From assembly GCA_037013685.1 (NCBI GenBank), contig CM072885.1:24295263-24359262 (forward strand): 64,000 nucleotides of DNA, read 5' to 3'. This DNA is from Acridotheres tristis (taxonomy: Eukaryota > Chordata > Aves > Passeriformes > Sturnidae). The position numbers and the translations under genes were made by a program. The notes below the pieces were generated by a model, which was given only the letters and a program-made list of their open reading frames with translations, searched no databases and was not told where the DNA came from. Positions 49,668-62,252 of the stretch are shown here, piece after piece (within the stretch, counting starts at the first letter, position 1; each line of letters begins with the position of its first letter).

Positions 49668-50495
49668 TCCATAAGATGACTTATTTGTCTGCTTTGAGCT
49701 GAGAATGTGTACAAGACATAGCAGGGTGGTGGCCTGATGGGAATGCTGATCTCTCAGAGAGCTAACAAGAGTATTTGTATCTGCCTGTCTCTATGACTCA
49801 TGCACTGATTTTTAGTTATTCCCCTCTGAGGGCCAGAGGCTGCCAGTTCCTGTGTTTTACTGTACATGGAATCTCACTTGCACCCTCGAGAAAGCTTTCT
49901 TACCTATACAGCTCTGTTGCCAAAGGTCCCATTTTGGGATTCCACATTGGTTTCAAGGAGATAGTTCATATCTAAGTTCAGTGTTTGCTAAAGCAGCTAG
50001 TAAAATGAGGTTTAAAGAGAGAAAGCCTATCTACTCCATCATGATTTGTTGTTCATTCCACTCCTCTACTTCTGCCCCTAGAGATGCTGTCTCAGCACTG
50101 CTATCACTGCTTTCTTTGGCAGGTCATATGATCTCTTCAATGCGTGCAGTCCCCAGCATGGCAAAGTGAAAAGGAAGCAGAGCAGAGAGAGACTTCAAAC
50201 ATCAACCATTTCCTGGTATTCCTAGTCTAGAAATGTCTGGTTTCAGCGACTGTTTCTGTAAGGCAGAGAAAGAAGCTGGCACAGAAGGTTGTGGTTGGTT
50301 CACCCACAGGATCAGGACATACACATCAGCCAACATACCTTAATATCCGTTCTCTGACAGCCTGATACCATTGTTTTACAGTAAATCCAAAACCAATGCT
50401 GAGGAATATTTTGTTTCTGAAGTCTTCCTGTTCTTGAAAATACTGGAAGCTTGTCCTGGGATACAATGCAACATTTGTGTATTCTATAATTGTTA

Positions 50496-50669
50496 GGGGG
50501 GGGTGGTGATCTTGGGGAACCGAAGGGAAGGGGGGATAGTACTAACACGGGGGGGGGAGGGAGGGAAGAAGGGGGGGGGGGGGGGGGGGGGGGGGGGGTG
50601 GGTGTGTTGTGGGGGTGGGGGGGGGTTTTTTTTTTTAGTTGTTGTTTTTTTTTTTTTTTTTTGGGGGGG
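50496..50669. repeat. G-homopolymer island with poly-T tracts
   Basis: The plus strand has G runs of 8, 4, 6, 9, 3 and 3 bases, then an unbroken run of 28 G (50571-50598), then runs of 5 and 9 G. These are followed by T runs of 11 (50626-50636) and 18 (50645-50662) and a final 7 G. This is wholly unlike the AT-rich flanks. Such runs satisfy the G-quadruplex pattern many times over. Sequencing and assembly commonly fail at such tracts, so run lengths are doubtful. Short glycine- and phenylalanine-rich frames across it are artefacts. Confidence 0.95.
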
Positions 50670-52170
50670 AAGCTGTACCTGTGGTTTTCATAATTCTTAG
50701 GTGATCACTCTTGGAAATCGCTCCTAGGACATACTTCCACAAATTCCTTACACTCATGATTTACCCCAGTATGACAAAGCCTGCCCAGTTCTGAATAAAA
50801 GTATAGAAATATACAAGTTTTATTTACCTGGGAGCGAGTCAGCATAGAGGTTATTTTTAGTAACTTTCAGCTCCCCAAAACCTACATGGTCTGGTCTCAG
50901 TTAGTCCTAAGAAAATATTTCCATTGATAATTCTATGTACCTATGACTTTTTCCTGGCAGTTCTTTGCTTTTCTAATCCTTTTCTGCAGTGGTAAAAAGC
51001 ATTTGGTCTGCTACTTATTTTAGGAGTTTGGTGCATACGCAAAGAGAATATGATGTAAATCAGCACAGGATGCTGTTTTCCCAGATGAATAGCCCTATGT
51101 AAATGTAAGGAATCAATAAAATATTTATTAATATAGTTTATTCATGTGGTAAAGCATCTTGAACTCTACAATTTTATTTTAAAGACTAAAGAAAGGCACC
51201 ACTTTTAAGGTGAATTTTCACTTGATTCCACTTCTTTCACAAATAAATTCCATTTAAAAGAATCTCATGAAGAAGTTTCTAGTTTGAGCCCATTCAGCTG
51301 TAGACGCCTTGTCATGCAAAGTTTTAGGTAACAGTAAAACATAAATTTTCATTATTGCTACACTTATACCTAGCTTGACTTCCAGTATAAGCTTTAAAGC
51401 AAGCACCAAGCAATTTATTGGGATGACACCAGCAATATAAATGAACCTTAAGTGAGATATTCTTTATCAGCTGCTAACAGCATATATCCATTTTTAATCT
51501 CAGAAATTATGTAGGTAAAACATTTCACATGCTTAAGAAGCTTTTAGGAAGCCTATCCAGCATGTATAAGGAATAAAAAAAATCACTGAATTTAAAATAG
51601 AAGAAAAAAATAATGTCCTATGAAAATGTAACTTGCTTAAAGGATTTTTCTGTTTAAAGTGGTTTTACATTCCACAGACTATGGAGTTTTTTAAACAGGA
51701 AAGGAACATGTTTTCTTGGACTTTTTGGCAACTCCCTGAAAGTGAATTCAAAACATAAATATCTGAACACTTCAGTGTTGCCAGCCAGATAAATAAGCAT
51801 TGCAGCAGGATGCAAAACCTGCAGATTTATTCTCCCAAGTTTGTGGCTGTCTTCCACAGAATAAACATTGAGAAATTGCTTCTACAGGTGTCCCACAGAA
51901 TTCCTGCTGTCCCAGCCCCCTTGCCTGTGGAAAACACACCACAGCCCAGGCTCAGACCACTGCTGTGGGCAGGATTGCAAAGGTTTTTGCAGGGTAAAAC
52001 AGTGTCAGCCAGTACAACCAGCAAGGCGGAAGGAATACTCACTTCCCCATTATCCCACTCGTTATCTGGGCACATAACAAGGCTCCAGATATCCAGGACA
52101 GCACCAAGGACCTTGATCATTCATAGCCTAGGTGACAAAAGCAGTAGTCTTTTCCTTGGGATGGTGAAAA
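50670..52170. other. Unique non-coding DNA
   Basis: No gene or known repeat is recognised. The part from 51100 to 51650 is very AT-rich. Around 51.8-52.1 kb overlapping frames occur on both strands (up to about 127 codons) without any family motif. Confidence 0.65.
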
Positions 52171-52362
52171 ATCACAGAAAATTAGAGCTGTGAGAGACTT
52201 CAGTCTAATAACCAGTTTATTCAGCTGCCCTAAGGCAAGATCTACTGGACTGCCCCAAAAATTACAAGATGTTCATCTAGCGCTCATGTACTATTAAAAG
52301 CTATCAGTAACAGGTACACCACAACAACCAGACAATTTATTCCTATGTTTTACTGTACTTTT
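52171..52362 (-). mobile_element. Old CR1 LINE 3' fragment, antisense
   Basis: The plus strand begins atcacagaaaattagagctg and continues through ctaaggcaagatctactgga and gatgttcatctag. It then runs through aaaagctatcagtaacagg and gacaatttattcctatgttt. The order and spacing fit the reverse complement of an older CR1 3' UTR, of the kind shared by birds and turtles (…gacaatttattccagtg…). Divergence is clearly higher than in the 23.4 kb copy. No coding capacity is left. Confidence 0.75.
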
Positions 52363-55300
52363 AGCTGCAATTATTACCAATGCATTCTGCCGGAAGCTTT
52401 ATCACCATCTTTCTCAGGGCAATCAAAGTTAAATTTAAACAGGCTTGTTAAGAAATTCGACTAATTGTCAGGAAACATAATTTCATTTCCCTTTTATCAC
52501 TTCTGGAAAATTTTAACTCTATTTGAGCAGGGCATGGAGATACCAGAAGGTTCTGATGAGTTCCTCAGAGGTATTTTTTTTTTTTCTTGTTTGGAAAGAT
52601 ATTTTCCTTAAAAAGCACCAGAAGTATTAGGCTGCCACTCTAAGTTAATAGTCTCAGTTATTTATTGATAAATAATTCATAGAAAAAATACTGGAGAATT
52701 AAGTCCTTGTTGTTTCTTGTTTTCTGGATATATTCCACCTGGAATCCAAAGGGTAGCCACCCTTACTGGGGAGGATGTATTTGTTCAATAGTACAATATA
52801 TTTTACCTAAATAGTAGAACTGCAGAGAAAATTAAGGTGGTGTTTGGGTTAACCATGCAATGAAGGTGAATTTAGTGCAATCTCTGATATTACTGTACTT
52901 TATGAGAACCATTCAAATGAATTAATGCCTTAGAGTAATAATCTTGATTTATATCTGCTTTTATATCATATATATTTTCTATAATTAATTAATTTCTCCC
53001 TATTAAAAAAGATAATATTTGACTTTATAACTGTAAAACCCTATAAAATGTGGCTTTATAAAAGGAGACAGAAGGCAATAATCAACACAAAAGAGACAAT
53101 TCCAGGGGGCAGAGTGATCCCACCCTGTGACTGTGCTGCTTTGCAGAGGCAATAGATGAAGCAATGCCTTCCTGCAGGCTGTAATTAAAAAAGAAGTACC
53201 AAAGCATGTCTGAGAACAGTGCACTTCATTTCCCTTCAAACACCCCTTTGCAATTTAATTTATTATTTTAAGCATCCACCTCTTGCATTGGGAAAGTTGT
53301 TGATTCCCACTGCAGAGATAAGGAGGAACACAAAGAAGAGAAGGAAAATCAAGCAAAAATGCTACCTGTTGGGATTTTCTATGGCCAATGAAATAATTAG
53401 CAGCACAGCTGTTTGCAACCAGTTGGAACGAGTTTGCAGTGACCCCTGCAATCAGAAGTAGAGACAAGGAAGTCAGGAAAGGGAGAGAAACTAGAGGTTT
53501 TCAGCTGTCAGAGGAAAATAATTTGGCTGGCTCTACCCCTTTCCACTAAGCTGTCAAGTAGGCACATCTTATGCTTCCCAGCCAACCATGCAGGCTGCAG
53601 GAAAAGAATGGTTTGGCAACTTTCTATATTCCCTCATCAAAATCTTTATCTTCCAAATAACATGTTTGCTGCAGAAGCCACGAGAAGGGAACAGAGAAAA
53701 CAGCTGGTTAGAAACTGAGGCTGTTGGAAACCACCTGTTTGAAAATGTGCATGCACACACTTCCTCATTTTTTATTCGCATGAAAAAAACATTCATTGCC
53801 ACTGGAACTTTCAGCTGACACATCCTGTGGTTAGTTTCCTGGGCTAAAAGGGTAAGGGAGTCAACATGTTCTTTATCACTGAACATGGTGAATAAATCCT
53901 GTATTCTGAGGAGGAAAACTTGGTTGAAACAGTAAAGCTTTAGGGATATAATGTTTATTAGAGCAATGAAGTGATAGCAACTAGTGAAAAGCACAATTCT
54001 TTATGTACTTTGCTTTGAACTACAATCAAGCCAATACACCAAGGTGGTATTTGCCATGCTGTGTGCTGCCTTCCAGGAGCTGCCTTACTCTGTAAGGCAA
54101 AGAACCAATCTCCGGAATCATAGAATTAACAGAACAGGGCTTTTTTAATGGTATAAGAAACACAGAACAAGTAAAAAAGAAGCATCTTGTTCATTTAAGT
54201 AAACACTTATAAAGATCACTTTTCAGTATGAAAGCAAAGCTTTCCACAGAACAGCAAGAATTGAGTGGGTTGGGAGAGATGACAGGTAAGGGTGACAGGC
54301 AGTTGTGACAGCACGGAATGTGTGGCAGTGTGTACTTTTTCCCAGGAACTGAACTGGAACTAGCATTTCCTTCAGTGCATCACTGAATGAGCCATAGATT
54401 CATTTGTAAAATCGTCTGAGTATTTGAATTTGAGCATCTTTGGCTTCAACTGAAACACACTTGAAGAGGAAGAAAACTAACTGCAAAGATGCTCAGTCTA
54501 CTGGATGAGTTATGTCCATTTTGAGGTTCATATTAATTTTGTTTCCTTTGCTACCCTTTGTACTGATCCTGCTTGATATTAAAAATACCCAACACCATAA
54601 AAATCCAGTCCTTTCCACTGTGGACTTTGGCATGTGAAAATTCCCTCTAGAGACAGCTATGAGATAGGGAATTTCTGATCTCAGCACTTGCCTAGGGAGA
54701 GGCAGAGGAATATGTCTGTCCTCAGTGGTGACCAAAAGGAAATGAAAAAAGAGGGGATGGTGACTGATTTGAAGTGTGGATTTTTTTCTGCCCTCCAGAA
54801 ATAAAAGCCCAAAACTTTTGTTTACTTATTCTATTTCTATTCTAGTGAAGATGTGAAGAAAGATGATAAAAATGTAAACTGGTAAATAATTCAGAAAAAC
54901 ACTTCTAGACTTAAGAGATAGAATTTATATAGTTTTAAGAGAAAAAAGAAAAAAAAGGAAAAACTGTAATAATATAATCTGTTTCCTACCATCTCTCCTG
55001 TAACAGTTTTTGATGAGGCTGAAACAAGCACATCCTTACAAAAATCTCTGTGCCCTTGATTTTAGTATCTCTAGTTTACAGGGTGTCTACTCCAATCAAC
55101 AGATAGATTATTCAAATGACCAATCATTCCCATGGTTAGAGTGCTCTTCTCATCAAATTCTGTTTTCCACAATGAAATCTTAATCTATGGTGTGGCAGTT
55201 TGGCAGTATTTGGAGATATTTGCAGTACTGTCACAATGATGTTGGTTAATATTCATTATGCTCCTGACTGGAAGAAATCTAAGAGAGAAATGAGTGAGCA

Positions 55301-55897
55301 GTTTCTAAAAAGTCAGTTTGAGCCAAAGCTCAAAGAAGTTCTGGGGGGAAAAAGATGAAATGCTGATGATTAACTAACAAATCAAAGTGACATTCCAGTT
55401 TGCTTTATAAGAACAAAATAACTGATGCTGAGAGGCTGCCTGTAACTCTGGGTACCCACCATCAATCTAAGAAGAAAGGTGCCTACCAGCCTCAGGAACA
55501 GCAGCTCAAATCCAAAGGGCACAAGTCTCCTTGCCCTGAAGTTGGCTGTCAGGGAACATGCCCTACCTTCCTTGGTATGCTGAATATCTGGATAACTGAC
55601 CACTTACAGCACCTGACCTAGGCTAGAGGGAGTAATGAAATAGTTCCTGTTCTGCTTCTAGAAATGGGTGAAACAAAAGAGCATCTCTGAATTTCAGATT
55701 AATTTTAAAAAATAAATAAATTACTAAGTAGGTAATCTAATGGTCATATTTTGAACTGCCTCATAACCATTCCACAAAGGAAAATCTTAATAAAAAACCC
55801 AGGCCATTATATTAAACTTCTGTCTATATTGTGTTAGATTTTGCAGTTCAGGAAAAAAAATAAAAACAAACAACCAAAAAATACCAGAAAAAAACCC
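52363..55897. other. Unique non-coding DNA
   Basis: I see no gene or confident repeat. A 12-base T run lies at 52574-52585 and an A-rich tract at 54940-54965. The interval 52850-53040 is very AT-rich. Short frames on both strands have no motif. Confidence 0.7.
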
Positions 55898-55981
55898 ACG
55901 ATGTGAGGTTGGAACTAGATGATCTCTAAGATGCCTTCCAACCTACACCATTCTGTGATTTGATTCTATGATGATTCTGTG
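55898..55981 (+). mobile_element. CR1 LINE 3' tail fragment
   Basis: The sequence runs acgatgtgaggttggaacta, gatgatctctaagatgcctt, ccaacctacaccattctgtg and ends ttgattctatgatgattctg. This is the last ~85 bases of a CR1 3' UTR with its octamer tail. It is preceded by an A-rich tract (55850-55890). The copy is extremely truncated and inert. Confidence 0.92.
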
Positions 55982-56279
55982 AAAAACAACAGTTGAAAAC
56001 ACAATCAAAGTGTATATCAAGACTCAGAACATTAGAAGACAAAATAAAGCCTCTACTTTTTGTTATAGAATACTTGAAAAAAAAGGAAAAAGACAAAGTG
56101 CCCTGACTCGTGCCCATCAGGGGTGAGACAGAGCAAACAACATCCCAGAGTGACTATATATTTAATGTTTGAGACAGGACATATTTCTAAGCTACAAAAG
56201 AACATCAGAGATTTTCAGAAGCATCTAATGGCCCTAAAAGTATCCATGAATTTCCTACAATGGAGGCATTCTTCACCAG
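55982..56279. other. Short unique spacer
   Basis: About 300 bases separate the CR1 tail from the CR1 reverse-transcriptase relic. I recognise nothing in it, though its 3' part may be diverged CR1. Confidence 0.6.
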
Positions 56280-57180
56280 GAAGAATTGCCTCAGCTTAAT
56301 AAATTAATACCAGATGACCTGGAGCAAATTGAGAAACTGAACCAGTGAAAAACTACCCAGATGAGATATTTATTCAGGAGCTTAAAGCACTTCAGGTATA
56401 CAGCTGCCATGACATGTGATCTATGGTTTAGCATCGAAAAAGTGCTAGAGGAATGAAAGGTGGCAGTATGGCATCAACCTTAAAGAGAGGCTCCCTGCCA
56501 CTGGTGGAAATCACAGAAAAAACTCCCCACCAAAGAAGAGAATGAAAAGTAAATATTACCTGTATGATCTATATATCCCTATTCACTTTGTCCAGGGAAG
56601 ACATCCACATCATCCATCACATGGACACAATCAATGCTCAAGTGAGGAGTTTGTCATCTTCCAAAAAAGGTGGCAACAGTGCTCCTTATTGAAAATTCTT
56701 CAGGCCTCTCATTTTGGGATGAAGGATTCCCTCAAAGACTGATAGTGGTTTAAGAAGTAGGAAATAGAACACTGAACTAAACACAGTGGAAATGCAGTTA
56801 TCATGATGCTCCCAGGTTCAGTGCTGGGATCTTTATTCTTTAACATATCAATGATTTACATGAAATAGGCTAAAAAGTCACATAATGGAGTTTTCAGATG
56901 AAACAACAATTTCTGGATACTGAGATCATGTGTGGCCTTCAGCTCTAGCTACTGTGAACTGCTGCAGAAGGATTGCATGATGTCGAACATTGCATGAACA
57001 AACAATAAAATGGACAATAAAACTCAAGAACAATGACTGTAAAGTAATGCACATGTGCAAATCTAAAACAACCCTCCACAACTCCCATACAGACTTTTTC
57101 ATAAATTTTAAATGAGATATTTTCATTCAGGACAGAGCTCTTCCACCCACTGTACATGCTGCTCTGGGAAGACTAGCTGG
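56280..57180 (+). mobile_element. Degraded CR1 LINE, internal reverse-transcriptase region
   Basis: Ordered matches to CR1 ORF2 are visible. Around 56318-56370 lies gagcaaattgagaaactgaa and cagatgagat, the stretch before the reverse-transcriptase core. At 56452-56516 gaatgaaaggtggcagtatg and taaagagaggctcc precede gaaatcacag. At 56816-56858 ggttcagtgctggg, then ttctttaacat and caatgattta, encode the family's SVLG...FNI..NDL stretch. At 56891 ttttcagatgaaaca corresponds to the FADDT catalytic box, now FSDET. At 57033-57056 gactgtaaagtaatgcacatg encodes the KC.VMH region. Stops and gaps break the frame, and the part between 56516 and 56770 matches poorly. It is an old dead copy. Confidence 0.82.
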
Positions 57181-57911
57181 ATTTTCCAGTAGGTGTCAAA
57201 CAGGCAAAAATAGAAGGTTTAGCCAAATAAATGTCTCACTGCTGAAACAACTTGGAAGCCTTACTCCCTCCTAGTCCCTCCTTCTTAGTTCTTTACTTCA
57301 TTCCTATCTAGCCTTCCCTGCTCTTTTCTCCCACATCCACTGATCCCAAGTGTGTGACCCGTCTGTCTGGTGCTGTGACCCAACAGACCAGGAGGCAAGC
57401 CAGCTCCACTCACCACTGACAAAAGCACTTCTTTTTGTTATTATTTAAGTGCCCTTCCTGCCATTGCAGTCAATTGGCTTACTGTGTGTCTGGAGGAGCA
57501 CCAGCAATGCACAGGCAATCTAGGGTTTATGAAGCCAGGAACTGGGGTTGCAGAAGCTGAAAAGAAGGAGAGGACCTTTCCCTCTTGGCACCAGTAAGCT
57601 TTTATCTTGGTTTAAGCTGAATTACGAAATCATAAGCTGGTACTCATTTCTAAGCATCTGCTCCTGGCCCTGGACAGCAAATTACCTAAATTAATCTTTA
57701 TTCTAATCCTGCACTGGAATACACTCAATGAATCAGTCTAGGAAACCAAAATGGATAGTTACCTTCAAACAGTGTAGATAATTCTGTGAACAATGTCCCA
57801 GAAATTCAATAGCCTTCTCCCATTAAGTCATCGTTAAGTTCTCCTAGCACTTCTCCCTGTTCAGCAAATAATGAGGAAATTGAACTACAGAAGCCTACTA
57901 TAAATTTTATA

Positions 57912-57935
57912 CATATGCATATGCATATGCATATG
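57912..57935. repeat. (CATATG)4 self-complementary repeat
   Basis: Four perfect CATATG units stand in a row. Each unit is its own reverse complement, so the whole 24 bases form a palindrome, and pyrimidine and purine alternate at every step. Such DNA can extrude a cruciform and is a candidate for unusual helical form. Confidence 0.95.
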
Positions 57936-60900
57936 CACAGGTTTTTTGACTCTCACAATTTGTTCCTTGCTTTAAGATGGAATACATCCATCTTTATCAG
58001 AGTCTTCTTTTTCTGAGCACAGAAATAAATATGTTGCTGTATTCCCAGCGGAAATGTTATAGCTGAACTCATAGAGACATTTTGGAAATTATTTCACCAT
58101 TATTGTGAAGTCCCATGTGTTGCAAAACTTGTCAAAGAATGAAATGCATAAGGGATTAATTACAGGCTCTGAGTCATAGTTTCATAAAGCTACCACAAAA
58201 CGGAATCCAAGGAGCACTCAGAGATGAAACCATTCTAAGGTTTGAAATCTTACAGAGTGAGATGACTCTACCTGGAGACAGCCTTTATGCCTCTGCCTGA
58301 TGTATCAAATCCAAGTTTGGAAATATGGGGGCCAATCAGTCAAAAAGATCCTCAACTTAGGATGAAGACAAGGTCAGCAAAAGAATATGTCATTCACAGA
58401 CATTACCCACTCTTTCTTCAGGACATACAAATGCAGCAAAAAACTGCATAAACCTGAATATTTAAGCTGAAGAAAGCCCAAGAGATAAAGAGTCTCTGCT
58501 CATTTTTCTAAGAATAACGCATCTTGCGCTACCGCTACTGTGATAGTGAAATTCAGGGGGTCCATGCACAAGGATAAAGAAGCACAAGAAATGTGAATAT
58601 ATCCAACACCAAGACTTTCGAGAGCTTGTTCTCTAAATAAAAATGAAACATTTAGCAGGAGTACTAGCTCATCAGTTGCTAATCAACACATTTTAAAGAC
58701 AATCAAGTTTTGCCCACAATACCAATATGGGCTTTAGTATGTTTATGCTTGTGTGGGATTCTTTTTTTTTTTTCCTCTGGAATTGCTATAACCATACTGA
58801 TCAAAACACCTAGGAGCCTTATGTGTATTCTTGCTGGTGTATCCTGGCATAGAACTGGTCCAAACCATCTTAAGTTCTGCCACACTTCTCTTCCAGCAGC
58901 AGGTCTGTATCTGGGTTAAGTGCAAATATAGCCAGGCCTATATACAGTGCTTGATTTTTGTGTGAACAGGAGGCCAGTGAAGCCAGGATACCAGCCTGCT
59001 CTTGTTGGGAAGATGCTGGAATTTAAATGAGCATTACAACCCACTGTGGTAACCCTTAGGAAAATAGCCATAGGCAGCTAACAGATTGGTTAAACATGCT
59101 TCACCTTCCTGGCCTAAGTGGAACTATGGGAGTGCATTAATATAAACATTTGCATTTAATATATTACCTCATCCTAGAAAAAATGGTCATGAATAAATAC
59201 AAACCCAAGCACAAATTTTATTAATCTAGTTTATAGTGAGAAAAACACATGATATCCTCAGCCTGCAGGAGGCCAGGCAGCTAGCTTGTGAAGCCATGAC
59301 AAATTGCTGCTACAAAACATGAGGGAGGGAGCTCAGGAACAGGGCCTGGTGCACATCCTAGAGCTGAGATGGTGCAGCTCTGCTCTGGCTTCCACCTTCA
59401 CTTTGACCTTGGACAAAATGCTGCCTCTCTCCAACTTCTGTTTTCTTTCCTGATTTCTGTTTCCCTTCACTATGTCAGGCATATGATCCGTGATGCAGAA
59501 ATTTGGCTGAAAGATTACCCTGAAAGTCCATTTGGAAACTGAACTAAATGGAACTAAAAAGTAAATTTTAGCTCTGAGATTCACAACCATACACCACCTA
59601 GGATAAACCCAGCTTTAAATACTCTTGTCAAAGAGAACAGTTTTCCTAGCCATATAGCACTGCTTAAGAGAGGCAATTGTTTGAAATCTCACTTTGCAGT
59701 TAATTCTCAATTTAATGAGACTTCACAAATTTGAACTTTAAAAAAGGGCATCTTTGTAATCTGGTAGTTCAGCATATGGGTGCTGGGGGAAGGAAAGCTA
59801 TTTTGCATGTCTATAAAAGCTGACACCAGAAGCTGACAGTAATGAAATGTGTTTCTAAACAGAGTAGAAGCTGTTGGTCTGATGGTAGGTTGTGTGGTGA
59901 GCAGGGGGAATATCCAGAAGTGAGTAGGAGGACTCAGCCTGGCTTCAGCACTGAGATAATCACAACTGATGTGAAGCAGGAGTGATCAAAGGCTGGCACC
60001 AGCCAAGAGCCGGAGAGAAAGTGTTGTCCATTGATATAAAAACCATTTCTTCTTTATTCCCAATATCTCAAGGGACATACAATAATAACTTTTTTTAATG
60101 GCTTATGGAAGGCTGGGGTGAAAGAATGATCCTCTATGTGGTTTTTGACAGTAGCATTGTTGTAGCTTTGGTGGCCAGAGAAAGTGAAGCTTGGAGCAGA
60201 GCTAACATCATTCATCAGAGCAGATATAAAACATTTTAAAGCACTGAGTCACCTGCAGAGTCTCAGAACCTGACATCATACCTGATTTTTCCAAATATAT
60301 CAGCAAGGCTAGTAAAAAATGTTGATTCTCCCTAGAGATCTTGCTTTTCTGAAAATATTGTTCTATACTTTTCTACTACAACAAGTTACAACACAATTAA
60401 ATTGTGCAAAAAATGAGGTCTGGGGAAGTCCTTGTACCTGACTGAATAGAACAAGGGAAAAAGAAAAACTGCTGATGGACACATCAACTTTTCTTTACTT
60501 AGCAATGTTTAAGGGACACATTTTTAGAGTTTAGATCCCTCATCTATTACTGGATTCAGTGGATGTGACCCAAGTTAGACAGAAAGAATAGTTATGCTTA
60601 GTATAAAGCAGATATTAATTTCAGAGGGAAATGCATTCTTAAATGAAATGAGAGGCCCCAGTCAGTGCTAAGTGAAGTAACTGCTCATTTTGGGTGTCAG
60701 TGGAGTTACGGCAGTTGGTCAGACAAATGTGATTCTTCTCACTTCTCCAGCCACTACCTTACAAAACTGATTCAGGAATACAGTGATTAATAGTAGCAGC
60801 AGTCATTTAAACTCTCCTATGACAGCAGCCACACAGCATTTACCATGCTGGCTGAATGATTTCCCACTGGGGAAGGAAACCTAATGACTGAGATCAGAAA

Positions 60901-62220
60901 GTGAACGTAGGAACACTAGAAAGCCAACATGGGGCAGGAAAATAAGGAAATGAAAATGAAGGAAAATAAAAAGTAAAAAGTAAATAATTAGTAAAAAACC
61001 AATCAAAATCAATTTGCCTGTTTTATTACCTGCTGATTCCACTTCTTTCCAATCAATGAAGGAGGCCACATGCCAAGCCAGGGTAGATGTATAACATGGA
61101 GTATGTTTATTCCTTTGATCACAGCCTCTCTCACTGTTGGAATGCATGCTATGAGGCTGGGTCTGACAAACCTCTGAAAAACACTTCCCTAGATGAGCAC
61201 TATTTGACAAGACACCAAACTCAGTTCTCCTTTATGACTGATTTTCCTTTAACCTCTGTCATCTTTGAAATAAGTATCAGAATAGCAAAAGTCACTTGCT
61301 AATGTCAAGTACCTTCTGAAAGTAGACTCTACTGGCTTTTCAAAATAGTCTTAATCTCTGAAAACTGCTTTCAAAAACTGCAGTAAAACAGCCAGCCATC
61401 CATTCTCAGCTCTTGTCACAGGAACTCAGAGAGATACACAACCATGCTGACGTGTTGAAAGACAGTTCAATTCCAGAGAAGGCTTTTTGCATGCAAAACT
61501 TGCTCTGTTTTTGCTGTCTCAATTAAAGCCGACTTCTATTTTCTTAAGTGTTTTGTGTGTGTGTGCCCATGTGTCTTACAATAGCATTTGCTTGAAACAG
61601 GCACAGGAGAAAAGAGGTCTCAAGCAGAAGACTGGAAAAATGCCCCTGAGCACACCCACCCTTTTTGCTCCAAAAGGAAAACTTCTTAACTGTGTGGTCA
61701 TTGCCAGGAAAAGATCATATTTTAAGACTTGGTATTTTTTGTACCTTAAAATAAGGAGATTTATAAACTTTTATATCCTGATTTCATCCATTTTCTGTTC
61801 CCTCTCTTCTGGTTGTGCCTTTTCTGCTGTTCTTATGCCTACACCTCCTCCTCCTTTTCATTCTATTTTGTGACTATTTTCTCTGGATCTCTTAAATTGT
61901 ATCTTCTTCTAAAATATTCTGAAAATAATTTATTCTGAGAATAATATGTCTAAAATTTTATGTTCTATGCTTTAGATTAGTTATTCATGGTGGCACAGAT
62001 GATGTCAAAATCTCTGGTTTAAAGACATGGGGATAGGTGGAAGAGTTGTCAAAAATTATTGGCAAAACAATCCCAGTGTTCTGTATCAGGAAGGGGGCTG
62101 CTCCAAAGAAGCAAGAATTGCCATAATTTTAAGGAACAACTCACATTGTATTTTTGGTAAGAAAAGGATCCACAACTGTCATAGGATAACTGCACTAATT
62201 TCAAAGCAAGCCAAAAGCGG

Positions 62221-62252
62221 AATTTAGTTTAATTTAGTTTAATTTAATTTAG
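62221..62252. repeat. aatttagttt tandem repeat
   Basis: Two perfect aatttagttt units are followed by a third degenerate one (aatttaatttag). It is a small AT-rich tandem array. Confidence 0.85.

Larger units (their letters stand above)
42131..50495. other. Unique non-coding DNA
   Basis: No gene, RNA or known transposon is recognised. The stretch has a 15-base T run (45057-45071), an ACAT/AT microsatellite, a 20-bp tandem duplication and a perfect 10-bp hairpin, each listed separately. Open frames are short on both strands. The composition is AT-rich throughout. Confidence 0.7.

Noticed and set aside
51810..52193. Overlapping 127- and 97-codon frames on opposite strands
   Set aside because: No conserved motif is seen and the plus-strand frame runs into the old CR1 fragment. 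Chance is the simpler explanation.
54115..54138. aatcatagaattaacag resembling an antisense CR1 tail
   Set aside because: About 15 bases match and nothing further follows, so chance is likely.
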